DNA from: Candidatus Aphodovivens excrementavium
GTDB taxonomy: Bacteria; Actinomycetota; Coriobacteriia; Coriobacteriales; Eggerthellaceae
Length of the DNA stretch: 64,000 bases
Assembly (NCBI GenBank): GCA_018715935.1
Contig: DVKR01000040.1
Coordinates: forward strand, 1-64,000
Reading direction: 5' to 3'
The notes beneath the pieces are model-generated. The model was not told the DNA's origin, searched no databases, and saw only the letters and a program-made list of their open reading frames with translations. Of the stretch, positions 1-7,765 are shown piece by piece (the first letter of the stretch is position 1; each line of letters starts with the position of its first letter). A program made the translations under genes and the position numbers.

Positions 1-33
1 GTCGGGGCTTTTTCACCCGCAGGAACAAAGCAC

Positions 34-152
34 GAAAAAGCGCACGTCCCTTTTCGCCAGCGCCCTTGCCGGACGGGATGCGAAAAAGCGCACGCCCCTT
101 GCGCACGCCCCTTTTTTCACGTCCCCTTTTGCACTTCCCTTTTGCACCTTCG
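34..152. repeat. GTGAAAAAG-type palindromic repeat cluster
   Basis: Several imperfect copies of an element that starts GCGAAAAAGCGCACG and runs into CCCTTTT(T)GCAC lie head to tail at about 34-57, 80-104 and 100-152. Each half is roughly the reverse complement of the other half (GAAAAAG against CTTTTTC), so the transcript could fold into hairpins. Related copies occur at 2399-2427, 4602-4657 and 17033-17051. No coding frame is credible in positions 1-176. Confidence 0.6.
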
Positions 153-176
153 TTCTCTTCGCCCCTCGCAGTTGGG

Positions 177-1091
177 TTAATCGATGTAGACTATCCTGCC
201 CATGTTGGACGTGTCGTATCCGCCAAGGCTTCCGAACTCGTCTTTCATGATGCCCGACTCGAGGATTCCCATCATCACCTGTATGGGATGAGAATCGAAC
301 AGCTCCCGTTTAACCACGAGATCGTATTGCTCTTGCTGCAACGGCACAAAATCGACGCCATCGACCTGCCGCGCCACCTTCTCGCTTCCAACAGCAACGT
401 CTGCACGCCGCCGCGCCACGGCGCTCGCCACCGCAATATGCGACTGGACCTCGTTTCGGTATCCCTCTATCTGGGCAGGATCCGCCCCCATCAGCTTGAG
501 ATGCTCGTCAAGCAGAACACGGCTTCCCGCCCCCTTTTCTCGGTTCACGAGGGTTACACCCGGCTTCAGCAAATCCTCCCATTGGCAAATCTGCTTCGGA
601 TTGCCCTGTGCGACGTAAAACCCTTGCGTTCTGCAGGTGAGGTGCACAACAACAGCGGGCACGCCGGGAAGAAGCCGCCGCACATAGGGGACGTTGTAGG
701 TGTTGCTTTCGCTGTCCCACAGATGAGACGAGGCAACCTGCACCTCGTCTTTGTAGAGCGCGGTCAGAGCATCGTAGCTTCCCACGTAAGACCGCAGGCA
801 CCTCACACCCGCCTGCGTGATGTAGTTCGACAGGACGTCCAAAATGACATCCTGGCCGCAAAGCACAAGCTGATCCTGCATACTCGGCGCAAGAGGCGTG
901 CGACTGCCGCGCGAGGGCGCGGTTCGCGTGGAGGCAATATAGGCTTGAACATCGGCATAGGTGAAGCGCAAGCGCCTGCCGATGCGGTACGACCCAAGCG
1001 AACCTTCCTTCGCCAAGTCATACACGGCATTGCGGCCGATATGCAAGATCTCAGCAATTTCGTCGGCAGTCAGCGCGTCGTCGTTGGGCAT
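177..1091 (-). CDS. Excisionase-type HTH regulator with PBP-like domain
   Basis: A 304-aa protein that probably regulates transcription in response to a small ligand. Residues about 7-56 form a MerR/excisionase-like winged helix (LTADEIAEILHIGRNAVYDL, then a YRIGRRLRF wing). Residues about 75-300 resemble the periplasmic-binding-protein-like domain (PBP_like, PF12727) of molybdate-type binding proteins, with the typical VNREKGAGSR segment, but there is no signal peptide, so it acts in the cytoplasm. An AAGGAA ribosome site precedes the ATG. The gene is divergent from the AbrB-like membrane protein at 1218 and shares a 126-bp control region with it, so that gene is its likely target. Ligand unknown; molybdate or another oxyanion is only a guess from the fold. 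Confidence 0.85.
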   Translation of the reverse strand: MPNDDALTADEIAEILHIGRNAVYDLAKEGSLGSYRIGRRLRFTYADVQAYIASTRTAPSRGSRTPLAPSMQDQLVLCGQDVILDVLSNYITQAGVRCLRSYVGSYDALTALYKDEVQVASSHLWDSESNTYNVPYVRRLLPGVPAVVVHLTCRTQGFYVAQGNPKQICQWEDLLKPGVTLVNREKGAGSRVLLDEHLKLMGADPAQIEGYRNEVQSHIAVASAVARRRADVAVGSEKVARQVDGVDFVPLQQEQYDLVVKRELFDSHPIQVMMGILESGIMKDEFGSLGGYDTSNMGRIVYID

Positions 1092-1165
1092 GGTCTTTCC
1101 TTGCTGCTAGATGCTAAAAGGGACGAATCGGGACGAAACCGGACTCTATCTTCCCTTTACGTGTA

Positions 1166-1191
1166 GAGTAATTCGTTACTTAAGTATACTC
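1166..1191. promoter_or_regulatory. Imperfect palindrome between divergent genes
   Basis: In the 126-bp gap between two divergent genes, GAGTA at 1166 and TACTC at 1187 are inverted arms with a further AGTAA-TTCG-TTACT palindrome inside. TATACT at 1185-1190 could be a -10 box for the rightward gene, although no clear -35 is visible. The arrangement suits an operator for the neighbouring HTH regulator; this is inference. Confidence 0.35.
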
Positions 1192-1217
1192 GACTGAGGT
1201 ATAAGGAGGGAACGATT

Positions 1218-2306
1218 GTGCTTGCAGAACTGCCTCTCATAGCTCGGTTTGCCATAACGATCCTCTTGGGCGTAGCGTGCGGCTTGCTTTGCAAGCGCCT
1301 GCGCGTGCCCGCCGGCTACATGGTTGGCGCCTTCGTGGGAGTAGCGGCGCTTAACTGCACAATAGGCGGAGTTTGGGTTCCCGATGGCACGCGAACCGCC
1401 GTTCAGATCATCGCCGGAGCGTTCGTTGGCTGCTCGATGGAACGCAGCGACCTTACACGCTTGAAGGAAATCGGAAAGCCCGTTGCCGTTATGCTGGGCG
1501 CCTGCCTGATTTTGATGCTCGCCGCAGGCGCGTGCATAACGGCCACAAGCCAGCTCGACCTGAGAACGGCGCTCATGTGCGCAGTTCCCGGAGGCATCAA
1601 CGACACCCCCATCGTGGCTGCAGACATGGGCGCCGACGCGCCCGCTGTTGCCGTTTTGCAGTTGGTGCGGCAAATTCTCGGCATAGCCGTCCTTCCCGCC
1701 GCCATTGCGGCCTTCGACAAAATGCGTGTTGCGCGGGGAAACCTGGGCGAGCGCGCCGACAGCGCTACCGTAAACAGGGAAAGTCGCGTCAAATCGAAGC
1801 AGAAGTCGGCCGCCGCCACCGTTGCCGTTCTTGCCGCTTCCGTTATAGGTGGCCTTTTAGGAAGGGCAACCCACATTCCTGGCATGACGTTCGCATTTGC
1901 CATTCTTGCGGCGCTCGTTCTTAAGCTCGGCTTCGATTTCGCGTTCATTCCCAAGTGGATCAAAAAGATCTGCCAACTCGTTGCCGGGTGTTATCTGGGA
2001 ACGTTGCTCACGGCAGACGGCCTTGCCGGAATGGGAGCGCTTGTTGTTCCCATTCTCATTGTGATTGCGTTCTACACCGCAAACTGCTTCGTAACCGGCA
2101 AAATTGAAAGCAGGCTTTTCGGTTACGGCCGAAAAGAAGGCATGCTCATCGCCAGCCCTGCGGGAGCGTCGGACATGGCTTTGATTATGGACGACATGGG
2201 AATACGAAACACCGACGTGGTGATCATGCAAGTCGTGCGCGCAACCGTGGTAATGACCTGCTTTCCGCAGATAGTAAACGCGATCTGCTTTGTGACAGGA
2301 GGATGA
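1218..2306 (+). CDS. AbrB-family membrane protein (putative permease)
   Basis: A 362-aa integral membrane protein with about nine or ten hydrophobic segments. It shows the two-repeat layout of the AbrB/ammonia monooxygenase-like family (AbrB_dup, PF05145): glycine-rich halves with GYMVGAFVGVAALN near residue 35, AVPGGINDTPIVAADMG near 125, and SPAGASDMALIMDDMG near 313. The hydrophilic stretch around residues 175-200 separates the halves. Family members are probable transporters of unsettled substrate. Translation starts at GTG 1218, chosen because AAGGAGGG lies seven bases upstream. It is divergent from a ligand-binding HTH regulator, suggesting inducible expression. A hairpin-forming repeat at 2399-2427 follows and may terminate it. 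Confidence 0.85.
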   Translation: MLAELPLIARFAITILLGVACGLLCKRLRVPAGYMVGAFVGVAALNCTIGGVWVPDGTRTAVQIIAGAFVGCSMERSDLTRLKEIGKPVAVMLGACLILMLAAGACITATSQLDLRTALMCAVPGGINDTPIVAADMGADAPAVAVLQLVRQILGIAVLPAAIAAFDKMRVARGNLGERADSATVNRESRVKSKQKSAAATVAVLAASVIGGLLGRATHIPGMTFAFAILAALVLKLGFDFAFIPKWIKKICQLVAGCYLGTLLTADGLAGMGALVVPILIVIAFYTANCFVTGKIESRLFGYGRKEGMLIASPAGASDMALIMDDMGIRNTDVVIMQVVRATVVMTCFPQIVNAICFVTGG

Positions 2307-2398
2307 CCGCGAACTGCGGCAGCCTCGCGGCGGCGCGGGGACGTGCGCGGAGGCGGGGCACAGAGGTGGCGCGAAAAGAGCCTCAGAAGCGGGCGAAA

Positions 2399-2427
2399 CG
2401 TGAAAAAGTGCCTGTCCCTTTTTCACG
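2399..2427. terminator. Repeat-derived hairpin
   Basis: Perfect 10-bp inverted arms CGTGAAAAAG and CTTTTTCACG are separated by nine bases. The hairpin lies between convergent genes ending at 2306 and 2461 and belongs to the dispersed GTGAAAAAG repeat family, so it may act as a bidirectional terminator. Confidence 0.5.
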
Positions 2428-2460
2428 GGGCTTCGGGAGGCGGCGCAGAGGCGGGGCGCT

Positions 2461-3915
2461 CTAGTTGATTGCGGGCTTGCCGCGGCAGATGACCACCGTC
2501 AGCGCCGCCGAAACGCACAGCACCACGGCCACGCAGCCGAACATCGTGAGGTATGACCCGGTGGCGTCGATGAGCGTCCCCAAAATCAAAGCGGCCATCA
2601 CGTTGCTAACGGCCGACACGATGGAAATCTTCGAATAGATGACCGCGTATTCGGCGTCGCCAAAGCTTCTGCGCGCCAGAATCGGCAGCATTACGTTCGT
2701 CACGCCGTAATACAGGCCGAACCCGCCGGCGCCTATGTAGTAGCCGATCATCGACTCCGCGCAGAACGAGAACAAAGCCAGCCCCGTCAGGCCGCAGCAC
2801 AGCGCCACGATAACCGTCGCGGCGGGACGCTTTTCCCCAACGGAGCCCGCGCCGAGCTTGAAGATCGTCTGTCCCGCCATGGCAACCGAACCGGCCGTAG
2901 CGCCCAGCAGCGGAAACACGATGCCGATGTCGAGCGTCGAAGCGTAGCTGGGAATCATGATGTAAACGTACATGCCGAAATTCAGGCAGAACCCCAGCGC
3001 GGCCAAGCAGTAGAAAACGGGCATCTTGAAGGCTTGGGACGCCGGAATGCCGGTTATCTGCACGGTGACGGCGTCGCGCGCGGCGGCGGCCTGCGCGGCG
3101 GCTGGGGCGGCTGGCGCGGTTGGCGCGGCGGCGTTGGCCGAAGCTGGTGTGGCCTCGACTAACGCGGATGCCCCTCTCGCGGCAGCTTCTCCGCTGGCAG
3201 CTTCTCCGCTGACGGCCCCTCTCGCGGCGACCCCTCCGCTGGCGGCCCCCTTCGCAGCTGCAGCTTCCCCACCTTCGGCGGCCACGCTAGCGGGCGGCTT
3301 GGCACCGCACGGCAGCAGCCCTTTGTCCTGCGGCCTGCTCGCCACCAGGAAAAGCGTCACCGGCAGCGTGCACGCCACCAAAACCGCGAAGACTCGATAG
3401 GTGGCCGACCACCCAATCGCTTCGATAAGAACGCCGCCAACCGAGGACCACACGACGCCGCCCACGCCTGTGAACGCCATAATCACGCCCAGGAAGAAGC
3501 CGGCGCGCCTCACAAACCAACGATTCATCAGGGTAGACGGCGCAAGATAAAGCAGCGACCCAACTCCGATGCCCATAATGAAGCCGCCAACGTAGAACTG
3601 CCACAGCGACGCCGTGAACGAAAGCCACACGAACGCAACCACCATCGCGCCCACCGACAGCGAAAGGCACACGCGCGCGTCGCCTTTGTCGAGCAGCTTG
3701 CCCATAAACGGCAGCGACACCATGGTGGATATCCACAGAAACGAGATGTAGTAGCTCGTCATGCCCTTCTCGATGCCCAGCTCATCGGCAATGTAGGGGT
3801 AAAAAATACCCGAGCAGCTAATCGCGAACGAAAGAGGAATGAAGCTAGTGATCACCAACGCGGCAACAACGCAGTAGCCAAAATGGACGCGCGGCGTGCG
3901 ACCCCCTGCAACCAT
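2461..3915 (-). CDS. MFS transporter, OFA-like, with Ala-rich loop
   Basis: A 484-aa major facilitator with twelve predicted membrane segments in two groups of six. The first half ends in a SRPQDKGLLPCGAKPP segment, like the corresponding loop in oxalate:formate-antiporter-type carriers. The central cytoplasmic loop (about residues 205-290) is almost entirely Ala, Gly, Glu and Ser and is encoded partly by five in-frame 15-bp repeats at 3181-3255; that is far longer than usual for the family. The start at 3915 has GAGGGG seven bases upstream. The substrate is probably a small carboxylate by family analogy, not shown by the sequence. It is convergent with the AbrB-like gene and not in an obvious operon. 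Confidence 0.85.
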   Translation of the reverse strand: MVAGGRTPRVHFGYCVVAALVITSFIPLSFAISCSGIFYPYIADELGIEKGMTSYYISFLWISTMVSLPFMGKLLDKGDARVCLSLSVGAMVVAFVWLSFTASLWQFYVGGFIMGIGVGSLLYLAPSTLMNRWFVRRAGFFLGVIMAFTGVGGVVWSSVGGVLIEAIGWSATYRVFAVLVACTLPVTLFLVASRPQDKGLLPCGAKPPASVAAEGGEAAAAKGAASGGVAARGAVSGEAASGEAAARGASALVEATPASANAAAPTAPAAPAAAQAAAARDAVTVQITGIPASQAFKMPVFYCLAALGFCLNFGMYVYIMIPSYASTLDIGIVFPLLGATAGSVAMAGQTIFKLGAGSVGEKRPAATVIVALCCGLTGLALFSFCAESMIGYYIGAGGFGLYYGVTNVMLPILARRSFGDAEYAVIYSKISIVSAVSNVMAALILGTLIDATGSYLTMFGCVAVVLCVSAALTVVICRGKPAIN

Positions 3916-4050
3916 ACAATCCCCTCTTTGTCGACGTAAAACTCCTTAGTTAATCATACGAGGAAAACGCCGAGTTCGCCCATCAACAATGTCATGCCGC
4001 TTTCCAAATTGGAAAACGCGAGGAGCCAGGGCGAGGCAGGGCGGGGTAAG

Positions 4051-4446
4051 CCGATCGTGCATAGCGGTGAAAACTTGCCGAGGGCACGCGGCGGGCGCCC
4101 TTGGCGAACCATCCGACCGTCCATAGAGGCGAAAACTTGCCGGATTCATTCGCTAGGTGAACCTGGAAGGCGGGCCGATCATGCATATCGGCAATTATTC
4201 GCCAGCTTCGTGCGCTAGGACGCCCCGCCAGGCGAATCGATCGTGCATATCGGTAAATACTTGCCCGGCGCGTGCGAAAAGTACTCGATATGCACGGTCG
4301 AAAAAGTTCCGAAATGCACGACGCCTCTCTGACCTGCGCAAACGTAGCGCCCCATCGAGTCCTCGACAGAAGAGAGCCGCGAAAGCCGTGCATATCGGCC
4401 AAAACTCGCACCGAGTTGGCAAGTTTTCACCGCTATGAACGATCGC
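4051..4446. repeat. 62-bp-periodic degenerate repeat array
   Basis: Four direct copies of a 30-bp core (CCGATCGTGCATATCGGT followed by AAAACTTGCC, degenerate) start at 4051, 4113, 4175 and 4237, exactly 62 bp apart. Further copies are inverted (about 4272-4301, 4296-4325 and 4417-4446) or direct (about 4382-4411). The 32-bp intervals between the direct copies are themselves partly related (intervals two and three agree at about 20 of 32 positions), so the array is better read as a decayed 62-bp tandem repeat than as a CRISPR. It lies in a 750-bp gene-free stretch. Confidence 0.7.
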
Positions 4447-4540
4447 TGCAAATCCGAATGTTGTATCAGTGAAAATCCGAATGTTCTATCGCTGCAAACC
4501 CGAATGCTTGAATCCGAATGCTTGGTTGGTGGAAATCCAG
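4442..4540. repeat. 23-bp tandem repeat array
   Basis: Three full units starting at 4442, 4465 and 4488 (exact 23-bp period) share ATCGCTGCAAATCCGAATG with few changes, followed by partial units containing AATCCGAATGCTTG up to about 4540. The array abuts and slightly overlaps the last inverted unit of the 62-bp array. No gene is seen here. Confidence 0.75.
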
Positions 4541-4601
4541 GTATTGCCCTATGGGAAATCCGCATAGCGAAACGAACGCAGAGAAAGGATGAAAAGGAAA
4601 G

Positions 4602-4657
4602 GGTGAAAAAGGGGACGTACGCTTTTGCAGGTGAAAAAGGGGCATGCACTTTTGCAC
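4602..4657. repeat. Two tandem 28-bp GTGAAAAAG repeats
   Basis: Two adjacent 28-bp copies (4602-4629 and 4630-4657) begin GGTGAAAAAGGGG and end CTTTTGCA. They are members of the dispersed palindromic family at 34-152 and 2399-2427. They sit ten bases beyond the stop of the surface-protein gene and could form its terminator hairpin. Confidence 0.7.
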
Positions 4658-4666
4658 ATGGACGCG

Positions 4667-7156
4667 CTAAGAACTGCGGCGATAGGCGGCCAGACCGGCA
4701 AGGGCGCCCAGCGCCAGTGCTGCCAGGGCGCCGAACACAAGCACCATCGTCGAAGCTCCGTCTCCCACATCGGAGAGCTTCGTCATGCGCACGCTTTCCT
4801 GGGCAGCGTCTTTCTGCGCAACATCTTTTTGTTCGGCGCCAGCCTGCACTCCGTCTGCGTACCCGTCGTTGCTGCCGCCACCCTGGTCAGCCGGATCTTC
4901 CGCGCCGGAGCCGTCGTCTGACCCGGGATCCGACCCGTCGCCGGGCTTGTCGCCCGGATCTCCACCGGGCTCGCTGCCCGAATCGTCGCTCGTCCCGTCG
5001 CCGGAACCATCATCCGGCCCGCCGCCCGGATCCGCCGGCGGCGTCGGCTCCTTGGCCTTCACAGACAGCGTGCCGTCTACGGGCTTGAAAGTGTAGTTCG
5101 CGGCACTCATCAGCCCCGTTCCTTCTACCACGATGGCACACGTCTGCCCTGCCTGAGTCACGCCCGGCTCATAATCAGGACATGAAAGGCTTGGCGCGCC
5201 GGCGATTGCCACGCTCTCTTCAATATCCGCACCCACAAAGCCCGAAAGCCTATACGTCAGCTCGGGGAGCTGGTCGCCAAAAGAAACGGTCTTGTCGTCT
5301 GCAACAATGCTCAGCTCTGCCTTTGAGATAGTAAACGACACGGTCGCCTCGTTGCCCAAATGGGCGGTGTCGGAGTCAACCTTGATGACCGCGCGATAGT
5401 TGCCCGCGTCGGTCGGCGCCGACTCGATCCGCTGCCAAACGGGCTGCTCCATCGTCCCGGCGTTTCTGAACCACTCGACCACTGGCGCTGCCGCACTTCC
5501 CTCCACGGCATAGTCGAGTTCGCAAGGTTTGCCGTCGTAGGTTTTGCTTGGATCGGATGCGACCGTTATCGTGGTCTCGCCCTGTTTGGTTGCCGGCGGA
5601 AGCGTTAGAACCACGTCGTTGGTGGGCACACCCGACAAAACAAGCTTTTTCGACGCGGTAACGGTTGCAGACAGCCCGTTGAGATAACCAGCCAAGCTGC
5701 TTGCATAGCCCTCCGGAAGGTAGTAGCCGTCAAGCGTTTCCGCCCCGATGCTCGAAATCGCCTCTCCGGGCTTCACCAGCTGCACGGCATCACCAGGCAT
5801 GGAAGCAAACCCATCCGCCCCCGCGATGCTGATGTAATAGCCGTCGTTCAGCGTCGCGTACTCAGCATAAACGACATGGTCTTCCGGCTTCGAGGTCTCA
5901 AGCCACACCTTGCAGTCGGCGAAACTTGAAACGTGCATGTCGGCGGCTGTGATGCTCATGTTGCCCTGAACGGCCTTCGCATAGGCCCCCTGGCCGGTCT
6001 GCACGACCAGATAGGTGTCTTCGGGCACGTCCTCAACGAACACTTTTGCCTTGTCGTAGGAAATCTGCGCGTGTCCAACGCCCTCGGAAGAACCGGCAGC
6101 ATCGAGGCGCAGCGTGAAAGCACCGTCGGCGTCGGTGTCGGCGAGCTGCAACGAGCCGTCGCCCGTTGCCGCAGGCGCTGCGGAAGCGAAGAGTGCCTTT
6201 TGGGGTGTTCCGCTCAAATTGAGCTCAAAGGCAGGAACCACGCCTGCAGAGTCGGAGCAGCGCATGTTGCGCACCCATTGGGAATTGGTAAACCATGCCA
6301 GCGCACTCGTAGAGTCAGTAAGATACGGCGTGCGAACCCAGAAGTTACTAGTTGCGCAGTACCGCGCATCGACGCGAAGGCCGCCGCCCAGGTCGCTTGC
6401 GATGTTTTCTCCTACGACGACGTACTTCGTGTAGCCGCTGCTGTCGTTGAGTTGATCGTACCTTCCATAAGGAGGATACAGCTTGTCCGTGGTGGAATAC
6501 GCTTTCGAGTTGCGTGCGTCGTGCGTGTAGACCGTCGAGCTGCTCATCAAGCTCTGTTCAATTGCTGTGAACAGTGACGTTTCGAGACTTTTCAGCTCAT
6601 CTCTGAGCGGACTGGCACCATAATGGTTCGGATGAACTTCTGCAGGCTCACCATCGGCATACGAACAGCTCCAGGCGCTATCGTAGATTTTGTTGTCGTT
6701 GCTATTGGGCTCGAACTGCCGATCGGCAGCCAGCGGGCTCGCCGCAATCAGGGTCACGCTGCCCGAGCTTTGACTTCCCGCTATCCACCACTGCTGGCCG
6801 TTGCTGCCGAAATATATCTTGGCGGCAAGCTGCTCGCCGTCGCTGTCATTGGTGTTGAACGTCTGCAGCTGCTCAACCGTGGCAAACTGGGTGATATCCG
6901 GCTCGGCTGCGGCGTAGGCCTTTGAAGCTGCCACCAGTGGATGAAGGCAAGTGATTGCCGTCACGGAAAAAAGGAGCACAGCGGCCATGAGCACCGCAAG
7001 GACGAGCGACATCAGCCTTACAAGGGGAGCCGCCAGCGCTGCTTGAGCTACGTTGGATGTCGCCGGGATGGCAGCCCGCGTCTGGACAACGGCCGCTCCC
7101 GCCGGAGCAGCAACCGCCGCCTTGCTTGACGTAGTGCGTTTTGCGCGAGTGCCCAT
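4667..7156 (-). CDS. Surface protein with MBG domain and tail anchor
   Basis: An 829-aa exported protein. A long N-region with a hydrophobic segment at about 48-72 and an AYA site near 82 looks like an extended signal peptide. Residues about 90-320 resemble DUF6273-type modules (FWVRTPYL, followed by VPAFELNL). Around 515-600 lies a domain with the KTYDGKPCELDY start typical of MBG/YDG domains, and about 610-700 an MBG_2-like domain ending NYTFKPVDGTLSV. A Pro/Gly/Asp/Ser spacer (705-765) leads to LSDVGDG, a hydrophobic helix and an RRSS tail. That is the layout of a sortase substrate, but the LPxTG motif is degenerate. It probably binds ligands or host glycans; function unproven. Start 7156 has only a weak GGGA site upstream. 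Confidence 0.8.
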   Translation of the reverse strand: MGTRAKRTTSSKAAVAAPAGAAVVQTRAAIPATSNVAQAALAAPLVRLMSLVLAVLMAAVLLFSVTAITCLHPLVAASKAYAAAEPDITQFATVEQLQTFNTNDSDGEQLAAKIYFGSNGQQWWIAGSQSSGSVTLIAASPLAADRQFEPNSNDNKIYDSAWSCSYADGEPAEVHPNHYGASPLRDELKSLETSLFTAIEQSLMSSSTVYTHDARNSKAYSTTDKLYPPYGRYDQLNDSSGYTKYVVVGENIASDLGGGLRVDARYCATSNFWVRTPYLTDSTSALAWFTNSQWVRNMRCSDSAGVVPAFELNLSGTPQKALFASAAPAATGDGSLQLADTDADGAFTLRLDAAGSSEGVGHAQISYDKAKVFVEDVPEDTYLVVQTGQGAYAKAVQGNMSITAADMHVSSFADCKVWLETSKPEDHVVYAEYATLNDGYYISIAGADGFASMPGDAVQLVKPGEAISSIGAETLDGYYLPEGYASSLAGYLNGLSATVTASKKLVLSGVPTNDVVLTLPPATKQGETTITVASDPSKTYDGKPCELDYAVEGSAAAPVVEWFRNAGTMEQPVWQRIESAPTDAGNYRAVIKVDSDTAHLGNEATVSFTISKAELSIVADDKTVSFGDQLPELTYRLSGFVGADIEESVAIAGAPSLSCPDYEPGVTQAGQTCAIVVEGTGLMSAANYTFKPVDGTLSVKAKEPTPPADPGGGPDDGSGDGTSDDSGSEPGGDPGDKPGDGSDPGSDDGSGAEDPADQGGGSNDGYADGVQAGAEQKDVAQKDAAQESVRMTKLSDVGDGASTMVLVFGALAALALGALAGLAAYRRSS

Positions 7157-7372
7157 ACGATTCCCAACTAGTTTGCGTGCCCACAGATGCAGCCAGCATA
7201 CACTTCCGCGTGCTCACACGTCAACGCGAACGAACCCCAACGGCAAACAGAGACCGTACGGACTCGAAAAATGAGGTTTTCCCCTTTATTCTTCGGACAC
7301 CGATCGAAGGACGCGTGCCGGCCAGAGGGCGGGCACCAATCGGAGGGCGGATGTCGACCAGAGGACTGCACC

Positions 7373-7581
7373 TTTTGCGGGATTTGTCCCGCATTCCTCC
7401 GGTGCGTTTTTCCGTACGCAAGGATCGCGGGTTTTATCCCGCATTCTTTTGGCAGGCGCTCGCCAAGCCGCAAGTTTTGCGGGACTTGTCCCGCGTTGTT
7501 GCGTCCCTCAGAAAGTTTTGCGGAGTTTGTCCCGCATCAGCCCCATTTTCGAGCTCGACAAGGGACAAACCCCTCAAAAGT
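7373..7581. repeat. Hairpin-forming TTTTGCGGGATTTGTCCCGC repeats
   Basis: Direct copies lie at 7373-7392, about 7423-7446, 7475-7494 and 7516-7535, and an inverted, more degraded copy at about 7560-7581. Each contains the inverted repeat GCGGGA-N4/5-TCCCGC, so transcripts of either strand would form a series of short hairpins. The array lies between the divergent surface-protein gene (start 7156) and the DUF3644/IS3 remnants. Positions 7157-7372 show no gene; 7310-7365 holds weaker GAGGGCGG-type repeats. Confidence 0.7.
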
Positions 7582-7593
7582 TGAAACGGCGAC

Positions 7594-7765
7594 ATGCCGA
7601 GGAAGAGCAGGCCGCTTTTCCGTGCGCAAGGTGAAGCGAAACGCAGCTCGCAATCGAGCTCTACAGCCGTCCCACCATCCGCTACCACGCAGAGGGATGT
7701 TGCTTCTTCGTGTGCAATGCCTGGGAACTCATGCTCAAAGCTTATATCATCCGCGAGATCGGCTG
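7594..7765 (+). pseudogene. N-terminal remnant of a DUF3644-like gene
   Basis: The frame open from 7635 reads LAIELYSRPTIRYHAEG followed by CCFFVCNAWELMLKAYIIRE, which I recognise as close to the conserved N-terminal block of DUF3644 proteins. A plausible original start is ATG 7594 (MPRKSRPLFR in another frame), so at least one frameshift lies near 7625-7635, and an in-frame TGA at 7632 closes the later frame. After about 7765 the frame runs straight into IS3 transposase sequence, so the rest of the gene is missing. This is best read as a broken gene. Family assignment is from memory of the motif; DUF3644 function is not established. Confidence 0.5.

Noticed and set aside
66-1166. Long plus-strand ORF
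   Set aside because: It mirrors the HTH/PBP regulator on the minus strand, which has clear motifs; the plus frame has none.
4051-4266. CRISPR array
   Set aside because: Repeat and spacing lengths fit, but repeats are degenerate, the intervals resemble each other, later copies are inverted and no cas genes are near.
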